From positions 1-24,785 of the IMG/VR virus record IMGVR_UViG_3300046535_000680: a DNA stretch of 24,785 nucleotides. One strand, 5' to 3'. Shown piece by piece: positions 7,946 to 14,855 of this stretch. This DNA comes from a virus. The notes beneath the pieces were generated by a model that saw nothing but the letters and a program-made list of their open reading frames with translations, had not been told where the DNA came from and did not search any database. Positions within the stretch are counted from its first letter, which is position 1; the number at the start of each line of letters is the position of its first letter. The translations under genes and the position numbers were made by a program.

Positions 7946-7974
7946 TATTTAGGCCACCCAGACAGGGCTGTCAA
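7946..7974 (-). promoter_or_regulatory. Promoter for the HTH gene
   Basis: On the minus strand a perfect -35 TTGACA (7974-7969) is followed after 17 bases by TAAATA (7951-7946), a weak -10. The -35 overlaps the palindrome GACAGGGCTGTC, suggesting autoregulation. Confidence 0.5.
7961..7972. promoter_or_regulatory. Operator-like palindrome 1
   Basis: GACAGGGCTGTC: inverted GACAG/CTGTC half-sites, overlapping the -35 of the minus-strand promoter. Same half-sites recur at 8001, 9891 and 19182. Confidence 0.5.
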
Positions 7975-7989
7975 TATGTCAGAACCCAC

Positions 7990-8018
7990 TTGACAGGGCT
8001 GACAGTCTGTCCTATATC
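7990..8018 (+). promoter_or_regulatory. Strong sigma70-type promoter of the plus-strand early operon
   Basis: TTGACA (7990-7995), 17-base spacer, TATATC (8013-8018). The spacer contains GACAGTCTGTC. A near-copy is found at 19180, identical at 25 of 29 positions. Transcript would start about 8025, roughly 20 bases before the first ATG. Confidence 0.75.
8001..8011. promoter_or_regulatory. Operator-like palindrome 2
   Basis: GACAGTCTGTC, a perfect 5-1-5 palindrome inside the promoter spacer, where a bound repressor would block RNA polymerase. It differs only in its central base from the site at 9891-9901. Confidence 0.55.
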
Positions 8019-8043
8019 AGCCTCATCGCAACGGAGAAAACAC

Positions 8044-8331
8044 ATGTCCAACCTGACCAAGACCATTGATGCCCTCGGCGAGATCAAGGCGCAGATCGCC
8101 GCGCTCAAGGCTAAGGAAGACGAACTCAAGGCCGCGCTCGGCGACCTCGATGTCGGCGCCTACGAGGGCGACCTCTTCCGTGTCTCCATCTCAGAGACAA
8201 ACCGCGAGACGCTCGACATGAAGGCGGTCCGCGCCCACCTCTCGCGCCAGTTCATTGCGGCGCACACCAACGTCACCCCGGTGCGGACCCTCAAGGTCAG
8301 CGCCCGTACCGGCAAGGATCTGGCAGCGTAA
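8044..8331 (+). CDS. Small early phage protein, 95 residues, unknown
   Basis: Starts at ATG 8044 (MSNLTKTIDALGEIKAQIAA) with CGGAG upstream and lies about 20 bases after the predicted transcription start of the 7990 promoter. The N-terminal 40 residues form a charged alpha-helix or coiled coil (EIKAQIAALKAKEDELKAAL), followed by a compact region with YEGDLFRVSISETNRETLD and a basic C-terminus (TLKVSARTGKDLAA). Proteins of this plan, a helix followed by a small beta domain, are frequent in phage early regions; no function is established. First gene of the three-gene operon ending with the methyltransferase-like gene. Confidence 0.75.
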   Translation: MSNLTKTIDALGEIKAQIAALKAKEDELKAALGDLDVGAYEGDLFRVSISETNRETLDMKAVRAHLSRQFIAAHTNVTPVRTLKVSARTGKDLAA

Positions 8332-8351
8332 GCTGCCGTTTCCTCCCACCA

Positions 8352-8362
8352 GTTCATCACAA
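8352..8362 (+). repeat. Leader motif GTTCATCACAA, copy 1
   Basis: Eleven-base motif directly before the CCGGAG ribosome site of the 8378 gene. Exact copies at 14843-14853 (minus), 19215-19225 and 20171-20181. Confidence 0.6.
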
Positions 8363-8377
8363 CCGGAGAACGCGACC

Positions 8378-8653
8378 ATGACCAAGGCAACCATCAACAA
8401 CCAGCACGACTACATCACTCTGCGCATCAGGTTCGATGACGGCACAAAACTGAACATAACCAAGTCTTTCAGCGGCATGAAACTGTCGGGCGACCATGCC
8501 AACAAGGACGGCCTCAACTTCTTCAGCGCCTACCTGAAGCAGAGAGGTAAAGGCGAGGGCCGCACTCTCGGCACCGCCTTTGAAGAACTGCGTATAGCCG
8601 CGACCAAAAGCACAGACATCCTCTCGTTCCTCGATGGACTGAAACAGGCATGA
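8378..8653 (+). CDS. Small phage protein, 91 residues, unknown
   Basis: ATG 8378 follows CCGGAGAACGCGACC; an in-frame upstream extension to 8255 lies inside the preceding gene and is rejected. The product (MTKATINNQHDYITLRIRFD at its start) has a short beta-hairpin-like N-terminus and an alpha-helical second half (GTAFEELRIAATKSTDILSF). It is neither membrane-bound nor exported. The stop overlaps the next ATG by 4 bp (ATGA), coupling it to the methyltransferase-like gene. No family recognised. Confidence 0.7.
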   Translation: MTKATINNQHDYITLRIRFDDGTKLNITKSFSGMKLSGDHANKDGLNFFSAYLKQRGKGEGRTLGTAFEELRIAATKSTDILSFLDGLKQA

Positions 8654-9309
8654 AAATCCTCATCGGCTGTGAACACACCGGATCCGTGCGCCGCGCTTTT
8701 GCGGCGCACGGTCATGACGCTTGGTCTTGCGACCTGCTGCCCGCCAGTGATGGTGGCCAGCATTTGCAGTGCGACGTCCTCACCATCCTCGATCAGGGCT
8801 GGGATCTCGCCATCTTCCACCCAGACTGCACCTACCTCACGGTGTCAGCCGAATGGGCCTATGGTCCCGGTCCATATCACCAGAAACTCAAACCAGAGAC
8901 CCTTGTCGGTAATGCCCGCAAGGCTGCACGTCTTGCGGCCGTTGCTTTTGTCCGCCAGCTGCTGGCGGCCCCTATCCCACGCATTGCCATGGAAAACCCG
9001 ATCGGCCACCTGTCAACAGCCATCGGCAAGCCACAGCAGATCATCCAGCCGCACTGGTTTGGTGATGATGCCAGCAAGGCAACCTGCCTCTGGCTCAAGA
9101 ACCTGCCGCCACTAGTACCGACCCTGCACATCGCCCCGCGTATAGTCGCCGGCCGGCCACGCTGGGCCAACCAGACCGACAGTGGACAAAACCGCCTGTC
9201 GCCCTCGGATGACCGCTGGGCGCTGCGCGCGGCTACCTATCCGGGGATCGCCGCCGCCATGGCGGCACAATGGAACGACGCGCCCGATCCGCAATTCCGC
9301 CTCTTCTAG
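8650..9309 (+). CDS. C5-cytosine DNA methyltransferase-like protein, compact phage type
   Basis: The 219-residue protein matches the compact phage family related to C5 cytosine methyltransferases. An SAM-site-like MKILIGCEHTGSVRRAFAAH begins the protein, HDAWSCDLLP (22-31) follows as the second strand, the catalytic-loop position is FHPDCTYLT (56-64, Cys60), and a motif resembling ENV is AMENPIG (113-119). IQPHWFGD and KATCLWLKNLP (132-153) are typical of the family. It lacks the long target-recognition domain of classical enzymes, so specificity and even activity are uncertain; the usual Pro before the catalytic Cys is Asp here. Possible roles are self-modification against host restriction or a nucleotide-modifying activity. 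Third gene of the plus-strand operon. Confidence 0.75.
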   Translation: MKILIGCEHTGSVRRAFAAHGHDAWSCDLLPASDGGQHLQCDVLTILDQGWDLAIFHPDCTYLTVSAEWAYGPGPYHQKLKPETLVGNARKAARLAAVAFVRQLLAAPIPRIAMENPIGHLSTAIGKPQQIIQPHWFGDDASKATCLWLKNLPPLVPTLHIAPRIVAGRPRWANQTDSGQNRLSPSDDRWALRAATYPGIAAAMAAQWNDAPDPQFRLF

Positions 9310-9383
9310 GCACCGGTGGCGGTGGCGCCGGCGCCGTTTTCTTCCTGCCACGCGCGTCCCTGACAGCCGCGGCAAACAACCAG

Positions 9384-9872
9384 CTAACATCCCTCGCCAG
9401 CATAACGCTCCACCACCTCGGCGCCGGGGAACTTACGCTTGATCGCCGCCACCGTCATAAAAGCCTCAGAGGAGGCCATCAGCGTTGCCACCTCGTCGGG
9501 TGAAATCCACACGACGTCCTGGCCGTGCAGCTCGACCACACGGGGTTGGCTGGCCTTCTGGATGCCGATCGCCACCTTAAACCCGGTCGTCGGGCACACC
9601 CCCAGCAAGTAGCTGTCGTCGGGAATGTCGGCCTCCTCCATTGCCTTAACCGCGGCCGCATAGCCGCGGACCAGGGCAGCACCCTGGACCTGCACCTCGT
9701 TCGGCTCGCCTGTGGCACACGCCTCGGCGAAGATCTCCCGCTGCTCGTGCAGCCGCACCGCCAGCTCATGGTCGTGCCGGCGCAGCCCGATAACCGTCCA
9801 CCGCGCCTCAAACTGCGCGGCCGCCTCATTGACGTCTTTCACCCATCGTTTTCGCAGCTCGCTTGGTGTCAT
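9384..9872 (-). CDS. 162-residue phage protein, unknown
   Basis: ATG 9872 is preceded by CAGGAGGC, a strong ribosome site. The N-terminal half is helical (SELRKRWVKDVNEAAAQFEA, RLHEQREIFAEACATGEPNE); residues about 67-145 look mixed alpha/beta with GVCPTTGFKVAIGIQ (91-105) and VVWISPDEVATLM (119-131). No catalytic signature is visible. It follows the primase-helicase and the noncoding region on the same strand, and the palindrome GACAGCCTGTC lies 19 bp before its start, so it could be under the HTH regulator. It converges with the methyltransferase-like gene across 74 bp. Confidence 0.75.
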   Translation of the reverse strand: MTPSELRKRWVKDVNEAAAQFEARWTVIGLRRHDHELAVRLHEQREIFAEACATGEPNEVQVQGAALVRGYAAAVKAMEEADIPDDSYLLGVCPTTGFKVAIGIQKASQPRVVELHGQDVVWISPDEVATLMASSEAFMTVAAIKRKFPGAEVVERYAGEGC

Positions 9873-9884
9873 TTTCAGCCTCCT

Positions 9885-9901
9885 GTTTTTGACAGCCTGT
9901 C
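9885..9901 (+). repeat. Direct repeat A flanking the noncoding region, contains operator palindrome
   Basis: GTTTTTGACAGCCTGTC; copy B lies exactly 300 bp away (10185-10201) with one mismatch. The core GACAGCCTGTC is a perfect 5-1-5 palindrome of the same type as the switch-region sites. Confidence 0.6.
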
Positions 9902-10184
9902 ACCCCACTAAAGCGGTTTCGGCACCGCTCTCTACCCCCGCCCCTATACACACTACTTTTCCTCCTTTTTGTTCTCTATATACCCCCTTTTTTATATATC
10001 TCTCTCTCTAAGAGGAGTATAAGTGATTTATTGCTTTGAACCCGCCGGTAGCGCCTGTGCCGCAGGCACAACTTGCAAAGCAGTTGTCTGGTTGCCGGTG
10101 CTTTGCTAAGTGCTGGTTTGCTTTGGTTCAAAGCAGTTTGTCAGCAGTTTGAAACCGCCAAAAATCAGTTCAAAAACGTGATTG
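9902..10184. other. Noncoding AT-rich, inverted-repeat region (candidate replication origin or regulatory RNA)
   Basis: Includes 283 bp without a credible gene (the last 15 bp overlap the primase end). The left part, about 9950-10020, is pyrimidine-rich on the plus strand with TATATA-rich patches and a TCTCTCTC run. The right part, 10032-10135, is nested inverted repeats: TGCTTTGAACC (10032-10042) with GGTTCAAAGCA (10125-10135), GCAAAGCA (10075-10082) with TGCTTTGC (10099-10106), and hairpin TGTGCC-GCA-GGCACA (10056-10070). The CAAAGCAGTTTG-like words repeat further up to 10155. It is flanked by the 17-bp direct repeats and adjoins the primase-helicase gene, an arrangement typical of initiation sites; a structured RNA or promoter leader is the alternative. 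Confidence 0.45.
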
Positions 10185-12725
10185 GTTTTTGACATCCTGT
10201 CCATCCTGTCCATCTGGCAGATTGATCTGGTTGATGTCGGCTGAGGTCGCCGCAAAGCCTCCCGGCTTGGCCGACGCCTTGGCGTAACTGTCCCAAGCCG
10301 CTTTGCCGACATCGGTTAGTTTGATACCGGTGATGTAGCGCCGGCCACCATCACCTTGGATGTCACCGAGGCCGGGAATGCGCGCGCGCAGCTTGGGCAG
10401 TAGCCAGCGGCCGCCGACCGTGCGCGCCTCGTCGCCCTCCATGTCGGTTTCCCAGCCATTGTACGACCGCACCAAATCGCGCCGTTCCACCTTCATACCC
10501 TTCGCCACCGCGACGGCCTCGCGCGCCCACTCGCCGACCGGATTGTTCTCGTCCTTGAAATGCTGCAGCGCCGTCGCGACGCTCTCGGGGATGTCGTAGA
10601 ACCCACGCCGGCGCAGCCGCGCCAGCCCCAGGATCGCCCAATTGAGGATCCCGGCGCTTTCCTTCTCGAACACACCGGCGCCTAGGCTGACGTCGCCGGC
10701 CTTGCCCAGGATCTCGGTGCGCGCGCGCTTTGCTTCCTCATCGGCAACGACGCTGGTCATCTCGAGAACGATCGACCGATTGAAGATCGCATCGGAGCCG
10801 TCGCGCGCTCGCGGCAGGCTGTTGCAGGTCAGCAGCACTGGCGTATTGAGCCGCACGTTCTGGATAACATGCCTGCCTTTCAGCTCGATGTTGATCGGCT
10901 CGCCGGTGACGATCGTCTTGAACCGTTGCGGGTCGAGCTTGTCGCCCTCGTTGATGGCATCGTCGCGGATCCAGGCCGTAGCGCCATAGAGGCTCGAGAG
11001 GCCGAAACGCTCGCCCAGCTCCGACACGGCCGGCGTTGCAATCGGGTCGCCCAGGAGCAGGGCGAAGATCCTGGCCAGTTCGGTCTTGCCTGTCCGCGAT
11101 GGACCGACCAGGACCAATGCGCGGCGCTGCTCGCGCGACAGCGAGCTGATCGCTAGCGCAGCACCGGCCCACTCTTGGATCAGGTTAATCAGCGCGATCG
11201 CGTCCGGCCGATCGCAGAACATGCTGGCCAGCAGCCGCTCGAACACGGGGCATGTTTCACCCGGCGTGAATGTCGCGCCGACATGCCGCCGCGCGTAGGT
11301 GTCGGGTTGATGCCTGTCGAAATGCCCGGTTTCGATACGTAGCACTCCGTTGCGGCAGACGATCATGCCGGCGTCGGCCCAGGGGACGTCCTGTTGGTAA
11401 AGTTTTGGGTGTTGCGTCAGCCGCGTCCAAGCGAGCGCCAGCTGTGCACCGCGCGGCTGCACCTCGATCGTCTCGAACCCGGTCTGGATCAGCCCACGCA
11501 GCCGCTGCTCGTCGCTGGGGGTAAGGATCCGCCAGAACCCATCCTGATATAGCCACACCTCGCCCTCGGTGAGCATCAGGTCTTCGCGGTTGTCATGTAG
11601 CGCTTGGATGACGCCATCGGCCACGATGTACGGCGTGTCGCCAGTGGTCGGCTTGGGTTTCGGTTTGCGCTTGGCGCGCGCCTCGCCCAGGTCAACGACG
11701 TTTTCTGTGCCGGCCGACAGATTTAAATTAGTCGCTTTTTTACGGTCAGGCTGTCCGTCTTTTTGCTTCTCGAGCAGCTCGGGGTGCTTCTCCAGCCACC
11801 GCCGGCACTCACGGCGCCACTTCCGTTCCTCGTGTTTCCACTTGTAGGTAGCACCGTGCTTCTCGGCGCAGGTGCGGAAGGCGGCCATGGCAGCCGCCAG
11901 CACCTCCTCGAGCGGTTCCCCGCGCGACAACAAGGCGGCCGTGCACCGTTCCAAGGTTTCATTGATGGTCCCCGGCACCATGGCCTCGAGCATGGCCTCG
12001 ACGTCGATCGGCGGTTTGTAGCCCTGCGCGGCTGCGGCCGCCAGGAAAGGGTTCGGCGCGCCGCCGGGGTCGGGGGGACCGATAACGGCGCGCCGCTGGA
12101 GTAGCGGTCTAGTGTTGGTGAGTAGCCACCCCTCCAGATCGTTAAGCGAGTACCGATTACCGTGGGTGATCTCGGCTGTCACCGGCACCCAGCTGTCGTA
12201 CTTGGTGTTGTGCGTCCCAGGGAGCCGCATCAGGCGGCTAATCTCAGCGACCTGGGGGTCGCCCCCAAAATGGACCGCCAACGCACGGAGCAGACTTTCT
12301 AGCCTGTCACGGTAGGTCTGGCTGTTGACCGCGGCGTGGAACAAATACCAAACGTGGTAGCCGTGTCCGGTGCTGACCACGATCGAGGGCGGCAACTTGG
12401 CGCGGCCAATGGCAGTGCGGATAGCCTCCGCCGGGACGCCAGGGTGGTCTTTAAAGTCGATGTCGGTGTAAATGGCCGCGCTTTCGAGGATATTGTCCTT
12501 GTTGCGCTTGCCGTTGACCGTGCCGGCGCAGACGAAAATGCCGCGGCCAGGGCGATCGTTTTTCTTGATGAACATGGCGACCTGCTCCTGGTCGCGCGTC
12601 GAAAGGCGGATCTCACCTGATCCATCGCGCTCGTTGGCGAGGCTGGAGAAGTAGATCGGCCCTTGAGTAATCGGGTCGCCGAATACTTCAGCGACAAAAG
12701 CAATGGCCCCTTCCGCTTCAGTCAT
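10170..12725 (-). CDS. Bifunctional primase-polymerase (AEP) / SF3 helicase replication protein
   Basis: The 851-residue protein joins two replication domains. Residues 1-200 are an archaeo-eukaryotic primase fold: metal-binding YTDIDFKDH (86-94, Asp88 and Asp90), STGHGYHVWY (118-127) supplying the nucleotide-binding His, and RLMRLPGTHNTK (164-175). After a linker with a basic KRKPKPKPT stretch (352-360), residues 490-690 form a D5/SF3-type AAA+ helicase: Walker A GPSRTGKTEL (541-550), Walker B ATAWIRDD (582-589), and sensor-like motif C PVLLTCNS (629-636). Such fusions make primers and unwind DNA at phage or plasmid origins. Start ATG 12725 has GGGGGAA upstream. Transcription may depend on read-through of the terminator at 12750. 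The last codons contain repeat B of the flanking noncoding region. Confidence 0.9.
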   Translation of the reverse strand: MTEAEGAIAFVAEVFGDPITQGPIYFSSLANERDGSGEIRLSTRDQEQVAMFIKKNDRPGRGIFVCAGTVNGKRNKDNILESAAIYTDIDFKDHPGVPAEAIRTAIGRAKLPPSIVVSTGHGYHVWYLFHAAVNSQTYRDRLESLLRALAVHFGGDPQVAEISRLMRLPGTHNTKYDSWVPVTAEITHGNRYSLNDLEGWLLTNTRPLLQRRAVIGPPDPGGAPNPFLAAAAAQGYKPPIDVEAMLEAMVPGTINETLERCTAALLSRGEPLEEVLAAAMAAFRTCAEKHGATYKWKHEERKWRRECRRWLEKHPELLEKQKDGQPDRKKATNLNLSAGTENVVDLGEARAKRKPKPKPTTGDTPYIVADGVIQALHDNREDLMLTEGEVWLYQDGFWRILTPSDEQRLRGLIQTGFETIEVQPRGAQLALAWTRLTQHPKLYQQDVPWADAGMIVCRNGVLRIETGHFDRHQPDTYARRHVGATFTPGETCPVFERLLASMFCDRPDAIALINLIQEWAGAALAISSLSREQRRALVLVGPSRTGKTELARIFALLLGDPIATPAVSELGERFGLSSLYGATAWIRDDAINEGDKLDPQRFKTIVTGEPINIELKGRHVIQNVRLNTPVLLTCNSLPRARDGSDAIFNRSIVLEMTSVVADEEAKRARTEILGKAGDVSLGAGVFEKESAGILNWAILGLARLRRRGFYDIPESVATALQHFKDENNPVGEWAREAVAVAKGMKVERRDLVRSYNGWETDMEGDEARTVGGRWLLPKLRARIPGLGDIQGDGGRRYITGIKLTDVGKAAWDSYAKASAKPGGFAATSADINQINLPDGQDGQDVKNQSRF
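10185..10201 (+). repeat. Direct repeat B flanking the noncoding region
   Basis: GTTTTTGACATCCTGTC, 16 of 17 bases identical to 9885-9901 and on the same strand. It lies within the 3-prime end of the primase-helicase gene; on the plus strand TTGACA and CTGTCC keep the spacing they have in the 7990 promoter. Confidence 0.5.
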
Positions 12726-12744
12726 GGTCGTTCCCCCGACAGAA

Positions 12745-12776
12745 AAAGACCTTGGCGGAGGCCGGCCCCGCCAAGG
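12745..12776 (-). terminator. Rho-independent terminator between the 259-residue gene and the primase gene
   Basis: CCTTGGCGG (12750-12758) pairs perfectly with CCGCCAAGG (12768-12776), loop 9 bases; on the minus strand TCTTTTTC follows. Situated in a 66-bp gap, it would attenuate the primase gene. Confidence 0.65.
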
Positions 12777-12791
12777 GTACGAATGGCGGCT

Positions 12792-13571
12792 TTAGAACCG
12801 CGGCTTGGTCTTACCCTTCGCCGGCTGCGCCTTGGCGGCAACTGCGGCAGCAGTCATGACCTTTTTTGCCTGCTTTGCTTTTTTCTCGACCGTCTCGGGC
12901 GTGTCGAACGGCGCATCAGGTTCGCTCACCTCGTTGGCTGTCCGTTCGTCGCTGGCCGTCTCCACGAACGCCGACTTTTTCACCCACCCGACAATCTCGA
13001 ACGTCGGGTACTTGATGCGGCCGTACGACTTGTTCTGGTGCATGTACGAGCCGGTGCCGATCTTGATCACCGGGTAGTCGTTGGGGTGCTGGCGCAGCAG
13101 CTTGCCGTACTTCACGCACAGGTCGCCGACGGCATTGATGCCGCCTTTGCTCGAGGTGGTGAAGGTGTAGAGATCGTCCTCCGATCCTTGCAGCAGCAGG
13201 TAGTTGGTAAGCTGCCAGGGATCCCGGCTAATGCCGTCGTCGCCGACTTCCCATTGGTCCTGATCATTGTCGCCCAGCTCATTGCGCCGCGGCGGCTGGT
13301 AGCCAGTAACGACCTTGCCCATGACGTGATCGGTTGGCTTGTTCTGCGACCAGCGCACCCAGCCAACCAGCAGCTCGTCCATGTTGGCGATCAACTGCGT
13401 TCCCTCCTCGATCGGCATGTCGTCCTGGCCGGCCGTCCAATCGCCCTTGGAAAACTTCAGCAGTTGCCCGACGATCGCCGTCTGTCGGGTTGCTTCGCCG
13501 TATTGTTGAAAGAAGTTCAGCCCAGTTGTCGCAACATCTGTGCTTCCGTTCTTTTTCAAAAGTTCGTTCAT
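12792..13571 (-). CDS. Conserved 259-residue phage protein of the replication block (possible ssDNA-binding-type protein)
   Basis: I chose ATG 13571 (MNELLKKNGSTDVATTGLNF) because AGAGGAAT precedes it; an upstream extension to 13724 would run through a structured leader. Recognisable blocks are GQLLKFSKGDWTAGQDD (35-51), GTQLIANMDELLVGWVRW (57-74), KPTDHVMGKVVTGYQPPRR (78-96), and a DPWQLTNYLLL segment. The C-terminal 40 residues are Lys/Ala-rich and disordered (KKAKQAKKVMTAAAVAAKA). Proteins with these blocks appear in rhizobial phages beside primases and nucleases but have no proven role that I know. Position and the basic tail suggest DNA binding; this is inference only. A terminator separates it from the primase-helicase downstream. 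Confidence 0.75.
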   Translation of the reverse strand: MNELLKKNGSTDVATTGLNFFQQYGEATRQTAIVGQLLKFSKGDWTAGQDDMPIEEGTQLIANMDELLVGWVRWSQNKPTDHVMGKVVTGYQPPRRNELGDNDQDQWEVGDDGISRDPWQLTNYLLLQGSEDDLYTFTTSSKGGINAVGDLCVKYGKLLRQHPNDYPVIKIGTGSYMHQNKSYGRIKYPTFEIVGWVKKSAFVETASDERTANEVSEPDAPFDTPETVEKKAKQAKKVMTAAAVAAKAQPAKGKTKPRF

Positions 13572-13595
13572 TGTTTTATTCCTCTGTTGTGTTTT

Positions 13596-13617
13596 CTCGC
13601 CAACGAATGTTGGCGAG
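13596..13617 (-). other. Leader hairpin before the 259-residue gene
   Basis: CTCGCCAAC (13596-13604) and GTTGGCGAG (13609-13617) form a perfect 9-bp stem with a 4-base loop. No U-run follows on either side, so it is not a terminator; it ends about 25 bases before the start codon and could protect the transcript or set translation. Confidence 0.55.
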
Positions 13618-13624
13618 GTAGTGC

Positions 13625-13658
13625 GGGGTGCAGTGGGACTTGAACCCACCGGCACCCC
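13625..13658 (-). ncRNA. tRNA-like minihelix (acceptor + T-arm mimic) in an mRNA leader
   Basis: Read on the minus strand: a 7-base arm GGGGTGC (13658-13652), CG, T-stem GTGGG, loop TTCAAGT, CCCAC, T, then GCACCCC (13631-13625). This is a 7-bp plus 5-bp stacked hairpin with the invariant-looking TTCAA loop of tRNA T-arms, but no D or anticodon arm can be found: the 5-prime acceptor strand is only two bases from the T-stem. It lies in the 205-bp gap between the Cas4-like nuclease gene and the 259-residue gene. It is not a complete tRNA. A processing signal or a tRNA-derived attachment core are possibilities. Confidence 0.45.
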
Positions 13659-13679
13659 TAGACGGAGGGATGACCCCAA

Positions 13680-13726
13680 GAATGCAAGGTTGTCGGGCAC
13701 ATCGTAGGAGCAGATGCTTTGCATTC
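13680..13726. repeat. Inverted repeat in the 13.6 kb leader
   Basis: GAATGCAA (13680-13687) and TTGCATTC (13719-13726) are exact inverted copies 31 bases apart; ATGCAAAGCAT lies in the right arm as a further small hairpin. Together with the minihelix this makes the whole gap structured. No promoter with a good -35/-10 pair was found in it. Confidence 0.4.
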
Positions 13727-13776
13727 GGCAGAGCTGCTCGCGTCCAAGGCGCGATGGCCAAGGCTTTCCTCCGTTT

Positions 13777-14832
13777 TCATGTGCTGACCGAAATCGTCAG
13801 CCGATCTGTTGGTTCTCCCACTGTTTGATACTGCTCGACATCGACGCCAGCCTTGGCGGCCGCCTCGCGGATCGCCTTGTTGTCGTAGCTCTCGCGCCCC
13901 TTCACATTTGTCCAGGCAACAACACCAGGCACCTTGCGGATGCCTTTCTCGCGCAGGCGGTTTTTCATGGCGTCTTGTGTGGTCCGCATCAGCGCGTCGC
14001 AGGCGTCGCGGCTTCCTTCCGCGGACTTGATGACTTGCGCCATGTCTGTGATCTCAGCGACGAACTGCCTATCGAGCGGCTTTTCGTCATCGGTGAACGG
14101 CAAATTGCGCCGCTCGATGCCGCAGGCCTTGGTGAACGGGCAGTACTTGCATTCGTGGCCGCCGGCGATCCAGCCCTCGGGCGGGATGCGCTCGAGCGTC
14201 GTATCGGTCATGATCACCGTCGCGCGCCAGTGCGCCGCCTCGTAGATGTCCTGGTCGAACGGCACCACGAATTCTTTACCCTCCGACCAGAACGAGGCGT
14301 CGGTGTAGGAGAGCAGCGCATGCGTCGGCTGGTAGTGCGTCGTATCGCGGATCAGTCCCAGCTGGACGATCGTCTGGTAGACGTTTTCGGCCTTAGCGTT
14401 TGTCAGGTTCGAGCGCGGATCTGCGGTCTTGCATTCAGCCGTGACGCTGGTGCCGCAATCGATGGCGATCTCTTCGCGCTCGCGCTCATTGAGGTTGACG
14501 ATCAATGCGTCTGGCGTGGCCGATAAATAATCTTTGGTAAACGTGCGCTGCGACTTGCCGGCAAATTTCAATCGCTTGCCGAAACGCTTGCGCATCGCCG
14601 GCACCCAGAAGTGCTGCTCGAACGCCGTCCCGCGCCGCCGTGCGCCCCAGCTGTCGACAAAGCCTTCGTCGCGCGGCACCGCCAGGCGCTTGTCGTCCTC
14701 GTTCTTCGTCCAGAAGATCTTGCGAATGCACTGGCCAATCTCGGAGGCGCCGACGGTCGACGCGCGATCGTCCTTGGAGAACACCGGCTGCGTCGCGTTG
14801 GCGTACGCATGCAGGGCATCGGATATGATCAT
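13777..14832 (-). CDS. Cas4/RecB-like PD-(D/E)XK nuclease with iron-sulfur cysteines
   Basis: The 351-residue protein has the layout of a Cas4/AddB-type nuclease. ASEIGQCIRKIFW (29-41) supplies the first cysteine (Cys35); metal ligands are in LSATPDALIVN (103-113, Asp108) and the ExK motif TAECKTAD (131-138, Glu133/Lys135); HECKYCPFTKACG (226-238) supplies Cys228, Cys231 and Cys237, completing a likely 4Fe-4S site. Such enzymes trim DNA ends, often with a recombinase or helicase partner. There is no CRISPR array or cas1/cas2 in the window, so a role in replication/recombination is favoured. ATG 14832 follows AAGGGAAATCTC and the leader motif GTTCATCACAA. Followed by the structured leader of the 259-residue gene. 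Confidence 0.85.
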   Translation of the reverse strand: MIISDALHAYANATQPVFSKDDRASTVGASEIGQCIRKIFWTKNEDDKRLAVPRDEGFVDSWGARRRGTAFEQHFWVPAMRKRFGKRLKFAGKSQRTFTKDYLSATPDALIVNLNEREREEIAIDCGTSVTAECKTADPRSNLTNAKAENVYQTIVQLGLIRDTTHYQPTHALLSYTDASFWSEGKEFVVPFDQDIYEAAHWRATVIMTDTTLERIPPEGWIAGGHECKYCPFTKACGIERRNLPFTDDEKPLDRQFVAEITDMAQVIKSAEGSRDACDALMRTTQDAMKNRLREKGIRKVPGVVAWTNVKGRESYDNKAIREAAAKAGVDVEQYQTVGEPTDRLTISVST

Positions 14833-14842
14833 GAGATTTCCC

Positions 14843-14853
14843 TTGTGATGAAC
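14843..14853 (-). repeat. Leader motif GTTCATCACAA, copy 2 (minus strand)
   Basis: Exact 11-base copy, immediately before the AAGGG ribosome site of the Cas4-like nuclease gene. Confidence 0.6.
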
Positions 14854-14855
14854 GA

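Noticed and set aside
9310-9383. Plus-strand terminator after the methyltransferase-like gene (GGCGCCGGCGCC followed by GTTTTCTT)
   Set aside because: The palindrome leaves only a 4-bp stem with a usable loop, so evidence is too weak to annotate, although a terminator is expected in this convergent gap.
12663-13643. 326-codon plus-strand frame opposite the 259-residue gene
   Set aside because: Its long openness comes from GC-rich antisense; the minus frame has conserved phage blocks, start and ribosome site.
13625-13700. Complete tRNA gene on the minus strand
   Set aside because: A T-arm is clear, but no upstream strand complementary to TGCACCC at the right distance, no D arm and no anticodon loop with U33 could be found; kept only as a tRNA-like minihelix.
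13576-13761. 61-codon minus-strand frame with TTG start and a strong GGAGGAAAG site
   Set aside because: It runs through the minihelix and hairpin and reads as low-plausibility peptide (GGFKSHCTP is what T-arm sequence gives in this frame); the strong site may be fortuitous, but it is worth checking by ribosome profiling.
13658-13780. 40-codon minus-strand frame starting in an ATGA overlap with the Cas4-like gene
   Set aside because: Ser/Ala/Cys-rich peptide without a ribosome site, overlapping the structured leader; no support beyond the overlap.
13777-14832. CRISPR-Cas system suggested by a Cas4-like protein
   Set aside because: No repeat-spacer array and no other cas gene is visible; Cas4-like nucleases are common in phages without CRISPR.
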